This document shows positions 8,583 to 16,558 of a stretch of 64,000 nt of DNA, piece after piece. The notes below the pieces were generated by a model, which saw nothing but the letters and a program-made list of their open reading frames with translations, ran no database searches and had not been told where the DNA came from. This DNA comes from Rhodococcus sp. H36-A4. Lineage in GTDB: Bacteria; Actinomycetota; Actinomycetes; Mycobacteriales; Mycobacteriaceae. Made by a program: the position numbers and the translations under genes. Position 1 is the stretch's first letter. Each line of letters begins with the position of its first letter. The DNA lies in assembly GCF_027158005.1 (NCBI RefSeq), contig NZ_JAPVLQ010000010.1:1-64000 (forward strand), read 5' to 3'.

Positions 8583-9403
8583 AACAGCGAAGTCGACGCA
8601 TGCGGATGGTAGAAGCCGTCCTGCTGACGATCCTGACTGCGTTGCCAGCGTGCGGGTCTCCTGTCGAGGACAGGTCCCTCCAGGAGCCGTCGTCGACATC
8701 GCGTTTGTCCGCCGATGCTGTCTATGTGGTGCCCAATCGAATCAGGGATGCCACGATGGTGTGGTCCACAGAACCAGGTATTGATCTCTACTCCGATGAG
8801 GGCACTGTGACTCGTGCGGCTTTGGAGTCATTCGCTATTGGTATGATGGTCGGCCTCGATTACACTTATTTGGGCTTTGCGGCGAGTTCGAAAATTCCGG
8901 GCGGCGGTCGGTTGTACGGGGGATTCGATGATGACACCGGACGGGGTCCGTTCGTCGGGACAATTCACGGTCATATTCAGCGCATCATTCCGACCGACAC
9001 AGGCTTCGATGTGATTTCGTGCTTGCTCTCCGTTGGTCTCGACGTACTCGCCGACGGGAAGTATTCCCCATCGCGGATCTCCAATGGTGAGGGGGCAGAG
9101 TTGCGCTCGCGATTTTTCCGCACCGTCGCAGAGACATCGGAAGCTCCCGCGCCCTCGCGAACAGCCACACCAGAATCCGGCGAAAGACACTGGCAGGCAC
9201 CCACGGGAAATCAATTCGTTGATTGGGGAATCGATGGTTTCACCGACAGAGATCCCAGCACTTCGGGAAGCGGGCGATGCGTTCCTTGGGCGCGATCGCT
9301 ATACCCGGACACGACTCCAGTCATCGCTCGTGATGCTTATGCGAACGACAACGCACCCCCAGTGCAGCCTGCCTATCCGGGATGGCCAGACGACGGCGAA
9401 TGA
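8579..9403 (+). CDS. Secreted lipoprotein, array unit 3
   Basis: A 274-aa paralogue with an ATGA overlap to the chimeric ORF. The leader (MKQRSRRMRMVEAVLLTIL) ends at the PAC-type lipobox (ALPAC). The core motifs are present as RDATMVWSTEPGIDL, DTGRGPFVGTIHG, FDVISCLLSVGL, GRCVPWARSLYPD and PPVQPAYPGWP. The leader is nearly identical to units 5 and 7 (MKQRSRR), suggesting recent duplication among these three. Intact. Confidence 0.8.
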   Translation: MKQRSRRMRMVEAVLLTILTALPACGSPVEDRSLQEPSSTSRLSADAVYVVPNRIRDATMVWSTEPGIDLYSDEGTVTRAALESFAIGMMVGLDYTYLGFAASSKIPGGGRLYGGFDDDTGRGPFVGTIHGHIQRIIPTDTGFDVISCLLSVGLDVLADGKYSPSRISNGEGAELRSRFFRTVAETSEAPAPSRTATPESGERHWQAPTGNQFVDWGIDGFTDRDPSTSGSGRCVPWARSLYPDTTPVIARDAYANDNAPPVQPAYPGWPDDGE

Positions 9404-9418
9404 TGGGAATTTAGAACT

Positions 9419-9868
9419 ATGCCTGATATGAATTTGGAAGCGCGCACGCAATTCTCACCGTCAAAGCAGGACCGGAAATCCTCGAATCTGGATACCACTG
9501 GACTCGACCACCAGGAAGCGGCCGACGCGCGGAACTTGAAGTTCACCGCGGCGTGGACCGAGGGGCGAATCGTTGCCGGTGGAATGGGTTCGAGATCGAT
9601 TCAAGCGGCGAATCGTACTCGGTATGTGTTTGGAGCAGAGCAGAGTTCAGGAGACGAGGTCAGTACGAAATTGATCAGCGGTGCCGGAATCAAGCATCTT
9701 GAAGAATACGGCAGCACTCCTACAGGTGATCGACAGCGACACCCTCTCGCGACAGCGATTCGACCCGTGGGAAATAGTCCGACCAGCGCAGAAATATTGG
9801 ATTGGTTGGCAAGCGATGAAGCATCCAGAAGCTTGAACAACAAATGGCCAACGAGGATTTATGGATGA
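9419..9868 (+). CDS. Chimeric effector fragment (unit 4 cassette), 149 aa
   Basis: The ATG at 9419 opens a frame built from several non-adjacent pieces of the effector: a short piece resembling 3511-3560, then 4140-4210 (EAADARNLKFTAAWTEGRIVAGGMG), then the final ~60 residues (LEEYGSTPTGDRQRH...). The frame is kept through these joins and the stop overlaps the unit 4 lipoprotein start (ATGA region at 9865). The same short leader recurs at 15732. It may be a mini-effector or a neutral relic; open frame alone does not show function. Confidence 0.5.
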   Translation: MPDMNLEARTQFSPSKQDRKSSNLDTTGLDHQEAADARNLKFTAAWTEGRIVAGGMGSRSIQAANRTRYVFGAEQSSGDEVSTKLISGAGIKHLEEYGSTPTGDRQRHPLATAIRPVGNSPTSAEILDWLASDEASRSLNNKWPTRIYG

Positions 9869-10680
9869 GGGTACTTGAATGGCCCCGGATGTTCGTCGCC
9901 GTTCTGGCGATGACGCTCACCGTTGTCACAGCGTGCGATTCTGCCGTTGATGACCGCCTGGCCCTAGAAACAACTTCGGTACCGCGTTGGCCCGCCACCG
10001 ATTTCTACGAAGTGCCAGATCAACTGCGTGACGCCACGATGGTCTGGTCTGCTGAACCCGGAATCGACCTCTTGTCTATCGAGGGGACCTTGGTTCGCGC
10101 ATCTGAAGAGTCGTTTGCTATCGGGCTGATGATCGGTCTCGATTACACCTATCTCGGTTTCGCGGACAACTCGAACAGTCGGGGCGGCGGCGGGTTGTTC
10201 GGGGGGTTCGAGGATGACACAGGGGAAGGCCCATTCTCCGGGACGATTCACGGTCATATTCAGCAAATTATCCCGACTGAAGTCGGTTTCGACGTATTGT
10301 CTTGCGTGCTCGCCGTCAGCCTGGACAAACTCGTGGATGGCCGGTTCGTTCCGTCGCGCATTACGGAGGGTGATGGAGGAGAGCAACGATCGAGGTTCAT
10401 CCGTACCGGTGACCTCAAAGCGGAACCCGCGTCTTCACCGTCGGTACCAGCGTCCGATCGTTCGAACTGGCAGGCACCGACCGGCAACGAATTCAAGGGT
10501 TGGGAAATAGACGGTTTCGTCGATATCGACCCAGTCACTTCGGGAACTGGTCGATGCGTCGCATGGGCACGATCGCTATATCCAGATGCGCCAGCCGTTA
10601 TCCCTCGCGATGCGTACGCCAGGGTCACTCCACCCCCGGTGCAGCCGGCCTACCCGGGATGGCCCGACGGTAGCAACTGA
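9865..10680 (+). CDS. Secreted lipoprotein, array unit 4
   Basis: A 271-aa paralogue. From the ATG at 9865 the leader (MRVLEWPRMFVAVLAM) runs into a VTAC lipobox. Core motifs are intact: RDATMVWSAEPGIDL, DTGEGPFSGTIHG, FDVLSCVLAVSL, GRCVAWARSLYPD, PPPVQPAYPGWP. It shares the glycine-rich loop (RGGGGLFGGFEDD) with units 2 and 3 rather than the GGPLYSLF form of units 1, 6 and 7, so two subtypes alternate in the array. Confidence 0.8.
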   Translation: MRVLEWPRMFVAVLAMTLTVVTACDSAVDDRLALETTSVPRWPATDFYEVPDQLRDATMVWSAEPGIDLLSIEGTLVRASEESFAIGLMIGLDYTYLGFADNSNSRGGGGLFGGFEDDTGEGPFSGTIHGHIQQIIPTEVGFDVLSCVLAVSLDKLVDGRFVPSRITEGDGGEQRSRFIRTGDLKAEPASSPSVPASDRSNWQAPTGNEFKGWEIDGFVDIDPVTSGTGRCVAWARSLYPDAPAVIPRDAYARVTPPPVQPAYPGWPDGSN

Positions 10681-10826
10681 CCAGCCCTAAACGACTTACG
10701 TGTTTCATAGGAGGTAATCGCTATGACCCTTGAGTTCCGCGACGCCCTGCGTGCCAGGGTGAGGTGAGTCCACTGGTTCATAGCAACCCGGCCTGATGCA
10801 GGGCGAGATACGGATCGACACACACC

Positions 10827-11264
10827 ATGGCCATCACCACCAAGACGCCGGTCAGCGGCGACAATGAACGCATGGATTCAGCGCATCCGAGAGCAGACGG
10901 ACCACGACGGCGACGCGCGTTCACCGCGGCGGAGAAAATCGAACACGTGCGTGCTTACGAGCAAGCCTGCGAGAGCGGCGACGGCGGGGCATACCTACGC
11001 CGCGAGGGACTGTATTCGTCGTTGATCAGCGAATGGCGCAAACACCGCGACGCCGGTGTTCTCGTCTGCAAAAAGCCCGGCGAGAAGGTCGGCAAGCTCA
11101 CCGCCGAGCAAGCCGAGATCGCCCGCCTCACCCGTGAGTTGAACCGCGCGAACAAGCGCCTGAACACCACCGAAGCTGCACTGGATATCATGGGAAAAGC
11201 ACACGCGCTCTTGGAATCTCTCTCCGAGAGCGCGGATTTCGACGAGAAGAACAACAAGCGATGA
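10827..11264 (+). CDS. IS3-family transposase OrfA (helix-turn-helix)
   Basis: A 145-aa basic protein. An HTH region (FTAAEKIEHVRAYEQACESG...SLISEWRKHRDAG) binds the element ends, and a C-terminal coiled coil (LTAEQAEIARLTRELNRANK) mediates multimers, as in IS3 OrfA proteins. orfB starts in another frame with an ATGA overlap at 11261. In many IS3 elements a -1 frameshift makes an OrfAB fusion; here simple coupling is also possible. A slightly later start near 10872 cannot be excluded. Confidence 0.85.
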   Translation: MAITTKTPVSGDNERMDSAHPRADGPRRRRAFTAAEKIEHVRAYEQACESGDGGAYLRREGLYSSLISEWRKHRDAGVLVCKKPGEKVGKLTAEQAEIARLTRELNRANKRLNTTEAALDIMGKAHALLESLSESADFDEKNNKR

Positions 11265-12295
11265 CCACTGCCTACACCACACTGACCGGCATCGGAATTA
11301 GCTCCCGCGAGGGCAGCGTTCTCACCGGTTTGCACCGATCGACGGCGACACGTCGAAGTGTCGCAGCTACAGCACCGACACCGCCGGTGCCGCAGGAACC
11401 AGCGGCGGAGCCGGTCAACAAAGTCACCACCAGCGAACGGCGACGCATCCTCGAGGTCCTCAACTGCGAACGGTTCGTCGACCTCGCACCGCTACAGATC
11501 TACGCCCAACTCCTCGACGAGGGCATCTACCTGTGTTCGGTGTCGACGATGTATCGAGTGTTGCGCGAGAACAGACAGGTCAGCGATCGACGGCGACTCG
11601 CGCGGCACCCGGCCAGGGCATGCCCGGAGCTGGTCGCGACCGCGCCGCGGCAGGTGTACTCCTGGGACATCACCAAACTCGCCGGCCCGGTGAAGGGGCA
11701 GTACTTCGATGCGTACGTGATGATCGACATCTACTCCCGCTATATCGTCGGTGTGCATGTTCATAATCATGAATCCGGTGTGCTGGCAAAAGAACTGATG
11801 GAACAGATCTTCTCGATTCATGGCGTCCCGCACGTCGTACACGCCGACCGCGGAACCTCGATGACCAGTAAAACCGTCGCGACACTGCTCGCGGATCTCG
11901 AGGTCACCCGAAGCCATTCCCGGCCAAGGGTGTCGAACGACAACCCTTACTCGGAGTCGTTGTTCAAAACTTTGAAGTACGGCCCCGGCTTCCCGGATCG
12001 GTTCCGATCACTGAGCGAGGCAAGGGAATTCATGGATATCTTCACCGATTGGTACAACCACGAACATCGCCACACCGGTATCGGACTGCACACTCCCGCC
12101 GATGTTCACTACGGCTTGGCTGCACGCAAAGCAGCCGAACGCCGTCTCGTCCTCGATGCTGCACGCGCTGCACATCCGCATCGCTTCGGCACCAATGCCA
12201 CTCCGAAAATCCTCGACCTCCCCGACACCGCGTGGATCAACAAACCAGCAGAAACAACTGACACCGATCAAGAGCACGATTCGATAGCGGCGTAA
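11261..12295 (+). CDS. IS3-family transposase OrfB (DDE integrase)
   Basis: A 344-aa protein with an rve-type integrase core. The catalytic triad is visible: Asp in YSWDITKL, Asp in VHADRGTSM and Glu in NPYSESLFKTLKY, followed by the usual FTDWYNHEHRHTGIGLHTPADVHYG. The N-terminal region has the HTH_21-type segment (LDEGIYLCSVSTMYRVLREN). It appears intact, so the element could still be active or was recently so. The last 30 residues match copy 1 at the left edge of the window. Confidence 0.9.
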   Translation: MTTAYTTLTGIGISSREGSVLTGLHRSTATRRSVAATAPTPPVPQEPAAEPVNKVTTSERRRILEVLNCERFVDLAPLQIYAQLLDEGIYLCSVSTMYRVLRENRQVSDRRRLARHPARACPELVATAPRQVYSWDITKLAGPVKGQYFDAYVMIDIYSRYIVGVHVHNHESGVLAKELMEQIFSIHGVPHVVHADRGTSMTSKTVATLLADLEVTRSHSRPRVSNDNPYSESLFKTLKYGPGFPDRFRSLSEAREFMDIFTDWYNHEHRHTGIGLHTPADVHYGLAARKAAERRLVLDAARAAHPHRFGTNATPKILDLPDTAWINKPAETTDTDQEHDSIAA

Positions 12296-12612
12296 CACCC
12301 ACTGGACTCATCCACCTTGACAAATTCCGACGACCCGATCGTGGCTCGTTTCGCAGACGCGACTATCGGCACCAGCCCGGCGGCTGAAACCCGCGCTGGT
12401 CAAAGACCTGCGCATGTGGCGCGTGAATCGCTATCTGGAGAGCTGTGTCAGTCCGACATGGCCAGCCTGGAATATCAGAGTGCCTCAGGGCACTCTTCCG
12501 GCCACCGCATGAATGATGAGCGGGACAATGTTGATGGCGACTTCGGGCGTAAGTCGTAATTGGAATCGTCTCAGAGCCTGTCAAACAACCAGTGGCCCTT
12601 AAGGATTTACAG

Positions 12613-13437
12613 ATGAAACAGCGAAGTCGACGCATTCGGACGGTAATCGCCGTCCTGCTGACGATTCTGACTGCGGGGGCAGCGTGCGGGTCTCCTATCG
12701 AGGACATTTCTATCCAACAGACGTCGTCGACGTCGCGTTCGTCCGGCTCCGACGTCTATGAAGTTCCAGATGAACTGCGTGATGCCACTATGGTGTGGTC
12801 CGCAGAGCCGGAGGTCGACCTCTTTTCTGCCGAGGGTACTTTGATCCGCGCCGCCCAGGAATCGATAGCTATTGGAGCTACGGTTGGCTTGGACTACACA
12901 TATCGAGGCTTCGCGGCCAGCGGCAACTACAAAGGCGGGGATTCGATATACTCAATCTTCGAATCCGCTACCGGCGACGGTCCGTTCGCAGGAACGATTC
13001 ATAGTCGTATTTAAAAAGTCAATCCAAGTGATAACGGATTCGAGGCGTTCACGTGCGTGCTGTCGATCGGGCTCGACGTCCTCGAGAACGGCAAGTACTC
13101 GCCGTCGCTCCTGACTGATATAGCGGGAGAAGAACTGCGCATACGCTTCATCCGCACCGGCGACAAGACAACGACAGCACGTGAATCCATGCCGTCGTCC
13201 ATCCAGGAGTCCGAGAATTTGCATTGGCAGGCACCTACCGATAACAGGTTTGCCGGGTGGGAAATCGACGGATTTGCTGATGTTGAACCTGGCACGGCGG
13301 AAAGTGGTCGTTGCGTTCCATGGGCGAGATCACTGTATCCGGACGCGGAGCCCATCGTCTCTCGTGAGGCATACGCCCGAGACAACCCGCCCCCCGTTCA
13401 GCCGGCCTACCCGGGATGGCCGGATAGTGCCAGTTAA
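12613..13437 (+). pseudogene. Secreted lipoprotein, array unit 5, with one in-frame stop
   Basis: From the ATG at 12613 (MKQRSRRIRTV..., lipobox GAAC) the frame matches the other units until a TAA at 13012-13014 (codon 134), where paralogues have a Gln codon (HIQQ context). The same frame continues open to the normal stop with all C-terminal motifs (GRCVPWARSLYPD, PPPVQPAYPGWP). FDVLSC is changed to FEAFTC. A single nonsense change therefore breaks an otherwise full-length copy. It sits just right of the IS, and its upstream effector tail is reduced to a few bases (NNQWPLRIYR-like, 12588-12612). Confidence 0.85.
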
Positions 13438-13461
13438 CCACGCTCAAAACAGGATTCATGC

Positions 13462-13716
13462 ATGTTGGGAGCTGATCTCGGTGAGATCAGGTCGCTGGGG
13501 GAATGGCGCCGGGGAGGAATCGCCGTCCCAGCTGGTTCTGAGTTCATGAAGCCCTACGTACTGTCGGTGGATGATCGCGAAGCGCCTATGAGCCGCGAGA
13601 TCACGCTTGACACATCGACATTCGGATTCGATGCAGGGAACGCGGAATTCCGAAGCTCGACGAGTACACACGCAACGCGACGGGGGACGAGCAGTGGGAT
13701 CAGCTGGCAATGGTGA
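13462..13716 (+). pseudogene. Chimeric effector fragment (unit 6 cassette)
   Basis: The ATG at 13462 starts a short frame that takes ~11 codons of the partner gene (LGADLGEIRSLG) and joins them to the effector at RRGGIAVPAGSEFMKPYVLSV, continuing to STFGFDAGN before drifting out of homology. The remaining effector tail (SGEILAWLATDES, to about 13785) is in another frame. The junction coincides with short shared bases (CTGGGGG). Probably non-functional. Confidence 0.55.
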
Positions 13717-13816
13717 GTCGGCCCGAAGGGAAGAGCCCAACCAGTGGCGAGATCCTGGCTTGGCTAGCAACCGATGAATCGTGACATGACCCGAGAAGCA
13801 GAGTGAGGATTCACGG

Positions 13817-14641
13817 ATGAGCGAAGGAGGGCGAATCATGCGTTTGGCCGCCGCTGTTCTGTTGGCAATGCTGGGTGGTGTCGCAGCGTGCGATTCAACC
13901 ACCGAGCACGATGGGGCGCCAGCGACGACGTCAGCCTCACATCGGCAGGCCACAGATGTCTATGAAGTTCCTGACCAGATCCGTGACGCAACGATGGTCT
14001 GGTCTGCTGAACCGGGTATCGATCTCCTTGCAACCGAGGGAACACTGATTCGCGCTGCTCTAGAGTCCTTCGCTATCGGGTCTTTGGCTGGGCTCGACTA
14101 CACGTATTTGGGTTTTGCAGACAGTTCGAACAGCGTGGCCGGCGGCCCGCTGTATTCACTGTTCCGAGCCGACACCGGACAAGGTCCGTTCGCGGGGACA
14201 CTTCACGGTCACCTCCAGCAGATCGTTCCCACTGAGGCCGGCTTTGATGTCATCTCGTGCGTGCTTTCCGTCGGCCTCGATGTGAAAGTCGACGGCAAAT
14301 ACAGCCCGTCGGGGCTCGCGGGCGGTGAGGGAGGTGAGCTACGTTCACGGTTCATCCGCACCGGTGAGCCAGCGAAATCACCAGTGGTGACACAACCATC
14401 GTCTTCAACAGGTCCGGATAGTCGCCACTGGCAGGCGCCCACGGGCAATCAGTTCATCGGCTGGGAAATCGACGGTTTCACCGACAGGGATCCGACCACT
14501 TCGGGGAACGGTCGATGCGCCCGGTGGGCGCGATCGCTATACCCGCACACGACTCCCGCGATCGCCCGTGACGCTTACGCCAGAGACAATCCACCCCCGG
14601 TGCAACCGGCATACCCCGGTTGGCCCGACAGCAGCCACTGA
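13817..14641 (+). CDS. Secreted lipoprotein, array unit 6
   Basis: A 274-aa paralogue starting at 13817 (MSEGGRIMRLAAAVLLAML) with lipobox VAAC. The ATG at 13838 would give a tighter signal peptide and has GGAGGG upstream, so it is an equally good start. Motifs intact: RDATMVWSAEPGIDL, DTGQGPFAGTLHG, FDVISCVLSVGL, GRCARWARSLYPH, PPPVQPAYPGWP. It belongs to the GGPLYSLF loop subtype with units 1 and 7. Confidence 0.8.
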   Translation: MSEGGRIMRLAAAVLLAMLGGVAACDSTTEHDGAPATTSASHRQATDVYEVPDQIRDATMVWSAEPGIDLLATEGTLIRAALESFAIGSLAGLDYTYLGFADSSNSVAGGPLYSLFRADTGQGPFAGTLHGHLQQIVPTEAGFDVISCVLSVGLDVKVDGKYSPSGLAGGEGGELRSRFIRTGEPAKSPVVTQPSSSTGPDSRHWQAPTGNQFIGWEIDGFTDRDPTTSGNGRCARWARSLYPHTTPAIARDAYARDNPPPVQPAYPGWPDSSH

Positions 14642-14676
14642 ATTGGCTCAGAACAACACGGTGCTCGGTAGGAGTA

Positions 14677-14895
14677 ATGGCTTTGACTCATAAAGAACTC
14701 GATATGAAAGTTCGACGACTTAAACTGGACGAGTGCGCACGCAATGCTACAGGGGGTGAGCAGCGGTATCAGTTGGCCGCGGCGATTCGACTCGAAGGAA
14801 ACAACCCGAATAGTGGAGTAATTGTGGACTGGCCGGCAAGCGGTGAATCATCTCGTGACTCGAAAAATACTTGGCGAGCGGAGATCTACGGATGA
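14677..14895 (+). CDS. Chimeric ORF: YbaB-like N-terminus joined to effector tail (unit 7)
   Basis: TAGGAG at 14669-14674 precedes the ATG at 14677. The 72-aa product begins like the YbaB-like protein (LTHKELDMKVRRLKL) and then switches to the effector C-terminus (CARNATGGEQRYQLAAAIRL...). The frame is preserved across the join and the stop overlaps the unit 7 lipoprotein start (ATGA). Together with 8250-8582 it is a second in-frame chimera made from different parents but ending in the same tail. Confidence 0.55.
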   Translation: MALTHKELDMKVRRLKLDECARNATGGEQRYQLAAAIRLEGNNPNSGVIVDWPASGESSRDSKNTWRAEIYG

Positions 14896-15713
14896 AACAG
14901 CGTAGCCGGCGGGCGAGGATGAGAACCGCAGTCCTGCTGACGATGCTGACCGCGGTTGCAGCGTGCGATTCCGTCGACGACGACGGCGGCGCCGCTCCAG
15001 AGACAACGTCGATGTCGCCTTGGCCAGCGATTGATGTTTACGAGGTTCCTGATCGCGTGCGCGACGCCACGATGGTGTGGTCCGCAGAACCTGGTATCGA
15101 CCTGTTCTCGGCTGAGGGAACCATCATCCGCGCCGCCGGAGAGTCGCTCGTCATTGGGCTGATGGTTGGCCTTGACTATACGTATGTAGGGTTTGCGGCC
15201 AGTTCGAACAGCGAGGCAGGCGGCCCGCTGTACTCGCTTTTTCAGGCCGACACAGGACAGGGTCCGTTTGTCGGTACAGTCCACGGTCACATCCAACAGG
15301 TCATCCCGACGGACGCTGGCTTCGACGTACTGTCATGTCTAGTCGCCGTCGGCCTCGACGTAAATGCAGACGGAAAGTATTCGCCATCGCGGCTCACAAA
15401 TGGTGACGGACAAGAGCTTCGCTCGAATATTATTCGCACCGGCGACCCCCTAACGTCACCTGCGGCCCAACCATCGTCTTCACCGGTAGGCGATGCCCTG
15501 CACTGGCAAACGCCCGCAGGCAACCAATTCGGCGGTTGGGAAATCGACGGCTTCATAGATATCGATCCGGTCACGTCTGGCAAAGGTCGTTGCGCCCCAT
15601 GGGCGCAATCGCTCTACCCAGACGCACCACGAATCATCACTCGCAATGCCTACGCCAGGGGCACTCCGCCACCGGTGCAGACTGCGTACCCCGGATGGCC
15701 AGATGGCCACTAA
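14892..15713 (+). CDS. Secreted lipoprotein, array unit 7
   Basis: A 273-aa paralogue with leader MKQRSRRARMRTAVLLTML and lipobox VAAC. It is strikingly similar to unit 1 over the mature part, including long shared runs at the DNA level (for example GCGGCCAGTTCGAACAGCG), so units 1 and 7 at opposite ends of the array are closest relatives. Motifs: RDATMVWSAEPGIDL, DTGQGPFVGTVHG, FDVLSCLVAVGL, GRCAPWAQSLYPD; the end reads PPPVQTAYPGWP. Confidence 0.8.
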   Translation: MKQRSRRARMRTAVLLTMLTAVAACDSVDDDGGAAPETTSMSPWPAIDVYEVPDRVRDATMVWSAEPGIDLFSAEGTIIRAAGESLVIGLMVGLDYTYVGFAASSNSEAGGPLYSLFQADTGQGPFVGTVHGHIQQVIPTDAGFDVLSCLVAVGLDVNADGKYSPSRLTNGDGQELRSNIIRTGDPLTSPAAQPSSSPVGDALHWQTPAGNQFGGWEIDGFIDIDPVTSGKGRCAPWAQSLYPDAPRIITRNAYARGTPPPVQTAYPGWPDGH

Positions 15714-15731
15714 TGACGGGGAATTCGGAAT

Positions 15732-15775
15732 TATGACTGACATGAATTGGGAAGCGCCCACGGATAACCAGTTAT
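15732..15775 (+). other. Truncated leader of an eighth array unit
   Basis: The short stretch beginning ATGACTGACATGAATTGG parallels the start of the unit 4 cassette at 9419 (ATGCCTGATATGAATTTGG), with similar bases upstream (GGAATT...). It ends abruptly where the minus-strand immunity gene begins. It marks the right edge of the array, where a further unit has been lost. Confidence 0.5.
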
Positions 15776-16558
15776 TTATCGGCGCTGCAGTTCGATCAGT
15801 TCGGAAAGTGCGTCTTGTGCACACAGTCGAAGTTGCTGTTCGTCGAGATCGCCACAGCCGCGCAGGGCCTCGTCCGATACGAACGCGTCGATGTCGATAA
15901 ACAATTGATTGACGGTCCCTGATACAGCCGGATCCAGGCTTGCCGGCCAGTCGTTCACCAAGCGTAGGTACTGGGCTTCGAAGTCTTCCACTGACAGTTC
16001 GTGATTGACGAAATTTTGGATCGTAGGAATGAAGACAGCGCACTGTACGTATATCGAACCGGTCCTTTGCGGAAGGTTGGGTCGACGTCGAGCGGTTATA
16101 CGCCGCAGCCACTTTTGGAGATCTCTGGCGTAGTTGCGCCGTAGACCTTTCTGTTCGACGTAGTGGCCGAACAACCGTTCCAGTTCCTCGATCGCACGTT
16201 CCGTAGCCGGTGTCGTTCCTTCGGAGATCAACACGCGCGCCGTCTGCAGAATTGGTGCCCGCTCCCAGCCCTGCAATTCCTGGAGTTTGCCGACCATGCT
16301 GTCGGCGTCCGGATCGTCGATCCGAACACCCAGGTTGTGCAATATCGCTTCGATTCCCGATCGTCCGCCTCGTGTGGCGAGGCTTTCGACCGCGGAAACC
16401 TGCACGGCGATGTCGGGATCGTCCAACATCTCGACAAGTCGTCGGCGGACTCCTGAGTCGTCCAGATGGTTTGCCATTCTCATGGCCGCTTCGTCGCGCG
16501 CATCGAAGGCGGCGGAACGCGACGCCACGATCAGGGCACGAACAACGTCGTCTGTCAC
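15776..16558 (-). CDS. HEAT-repeat protein with colicin-D-immunity-like C-terminus (orphan immunity)
   Basis: The GTG at 16558, behind GGGAG, is preferred over the upstream ATG at 16684 because the extra residues look non-coding; this gives 260 aa. Residues ~15-65 form a HEAT-like repeat (VRRRLVEMLDDPDIAVQVSAVESLATRGG). The last ~90 residues (FIPTIQNFVNHEL...DWPAS...VNQLFIDIDAFVSDEALR...LDEQQLRLCAQDAL) fit the helical colicin D immunity fold, which blocks tRNA-cleaving toxins. No toxin gene is adjacent, so it is an orphan immunity gene or the immunity partner of a lost toxin. A related broken copy lies at 1600-1668. Confidence 0.6.
   Translation of the reverse strand: MTDDVVRALIVASRSAAFDARDEAAMRMANHLDDSGVRRRLVEMLDDPDIAVQVSAVESLATRGGRSGIEAILHNLGVRIDDPDADSMVGKLQELQGWERAPILQTARVLISEGTTPATERAIEELERLFGHYVEQKGLRRNYARDLQKWLRRITARRRPNLPQRTGSIYVQCAVFIPTIQNFVNHELSVEDFEAQYLRLVNDWPASLDPAVSGTVNQLFIDIDAFVSDEALRGCGDLDEQQLRLCAQDALSELIELQRR

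Larger units (their letters stand above)
10744..12328 (+). mobile_element. Complete IS3-family insertion sequence (copy 2)
   Basis: The element has two overlapping transposase frames (orfA, orfB) bounded by imperfect inverted ends: TGCCAGGGTG...TGAGTCCACTGG on the left and its approximate complement CCAGTGGACTCATCC-type sequence ending TTGACA on the right. The outer edges are set by identity to copy 1 (up to AAATTCC) and a possible 3-bp GAC duplication. If the canonical TG...CA rule is applied the element would be 10752-12322. It is oriented like copy 1 and lies ~10.6 kb from it. Confidence 0.85.
10723..12559 (+). pseudogene. YbaB-like gene copy split by the IS3 element
   Basis: A strong ribosome binding site (AGGAGGT) precedes the ATG at 10723, but the frame (MTLEFRDALRARVR) ends within the IS end. 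Right of the IS, 12329-12559 resumes with DDPIVARFADATIG and continues to HRMNDERDNVDGDFGRKS, matching the 3' half of the 5634-6113 gene. The left flank resembles the same LRD codons, so an internal deletion preceded or accompanied the insertion. A possible GAC duplication (10741-10743 and 12329-12331) brackets the IS. Confidence 0.65.

Noticed and set aside
1-12328. Composite transposon formed by the two IS copies
   Set aside because: Copy 1 is incomplete in the window and the two outer flanks cannot be compared for a shared target duplication, so recombination between independent insertions is equally likely.
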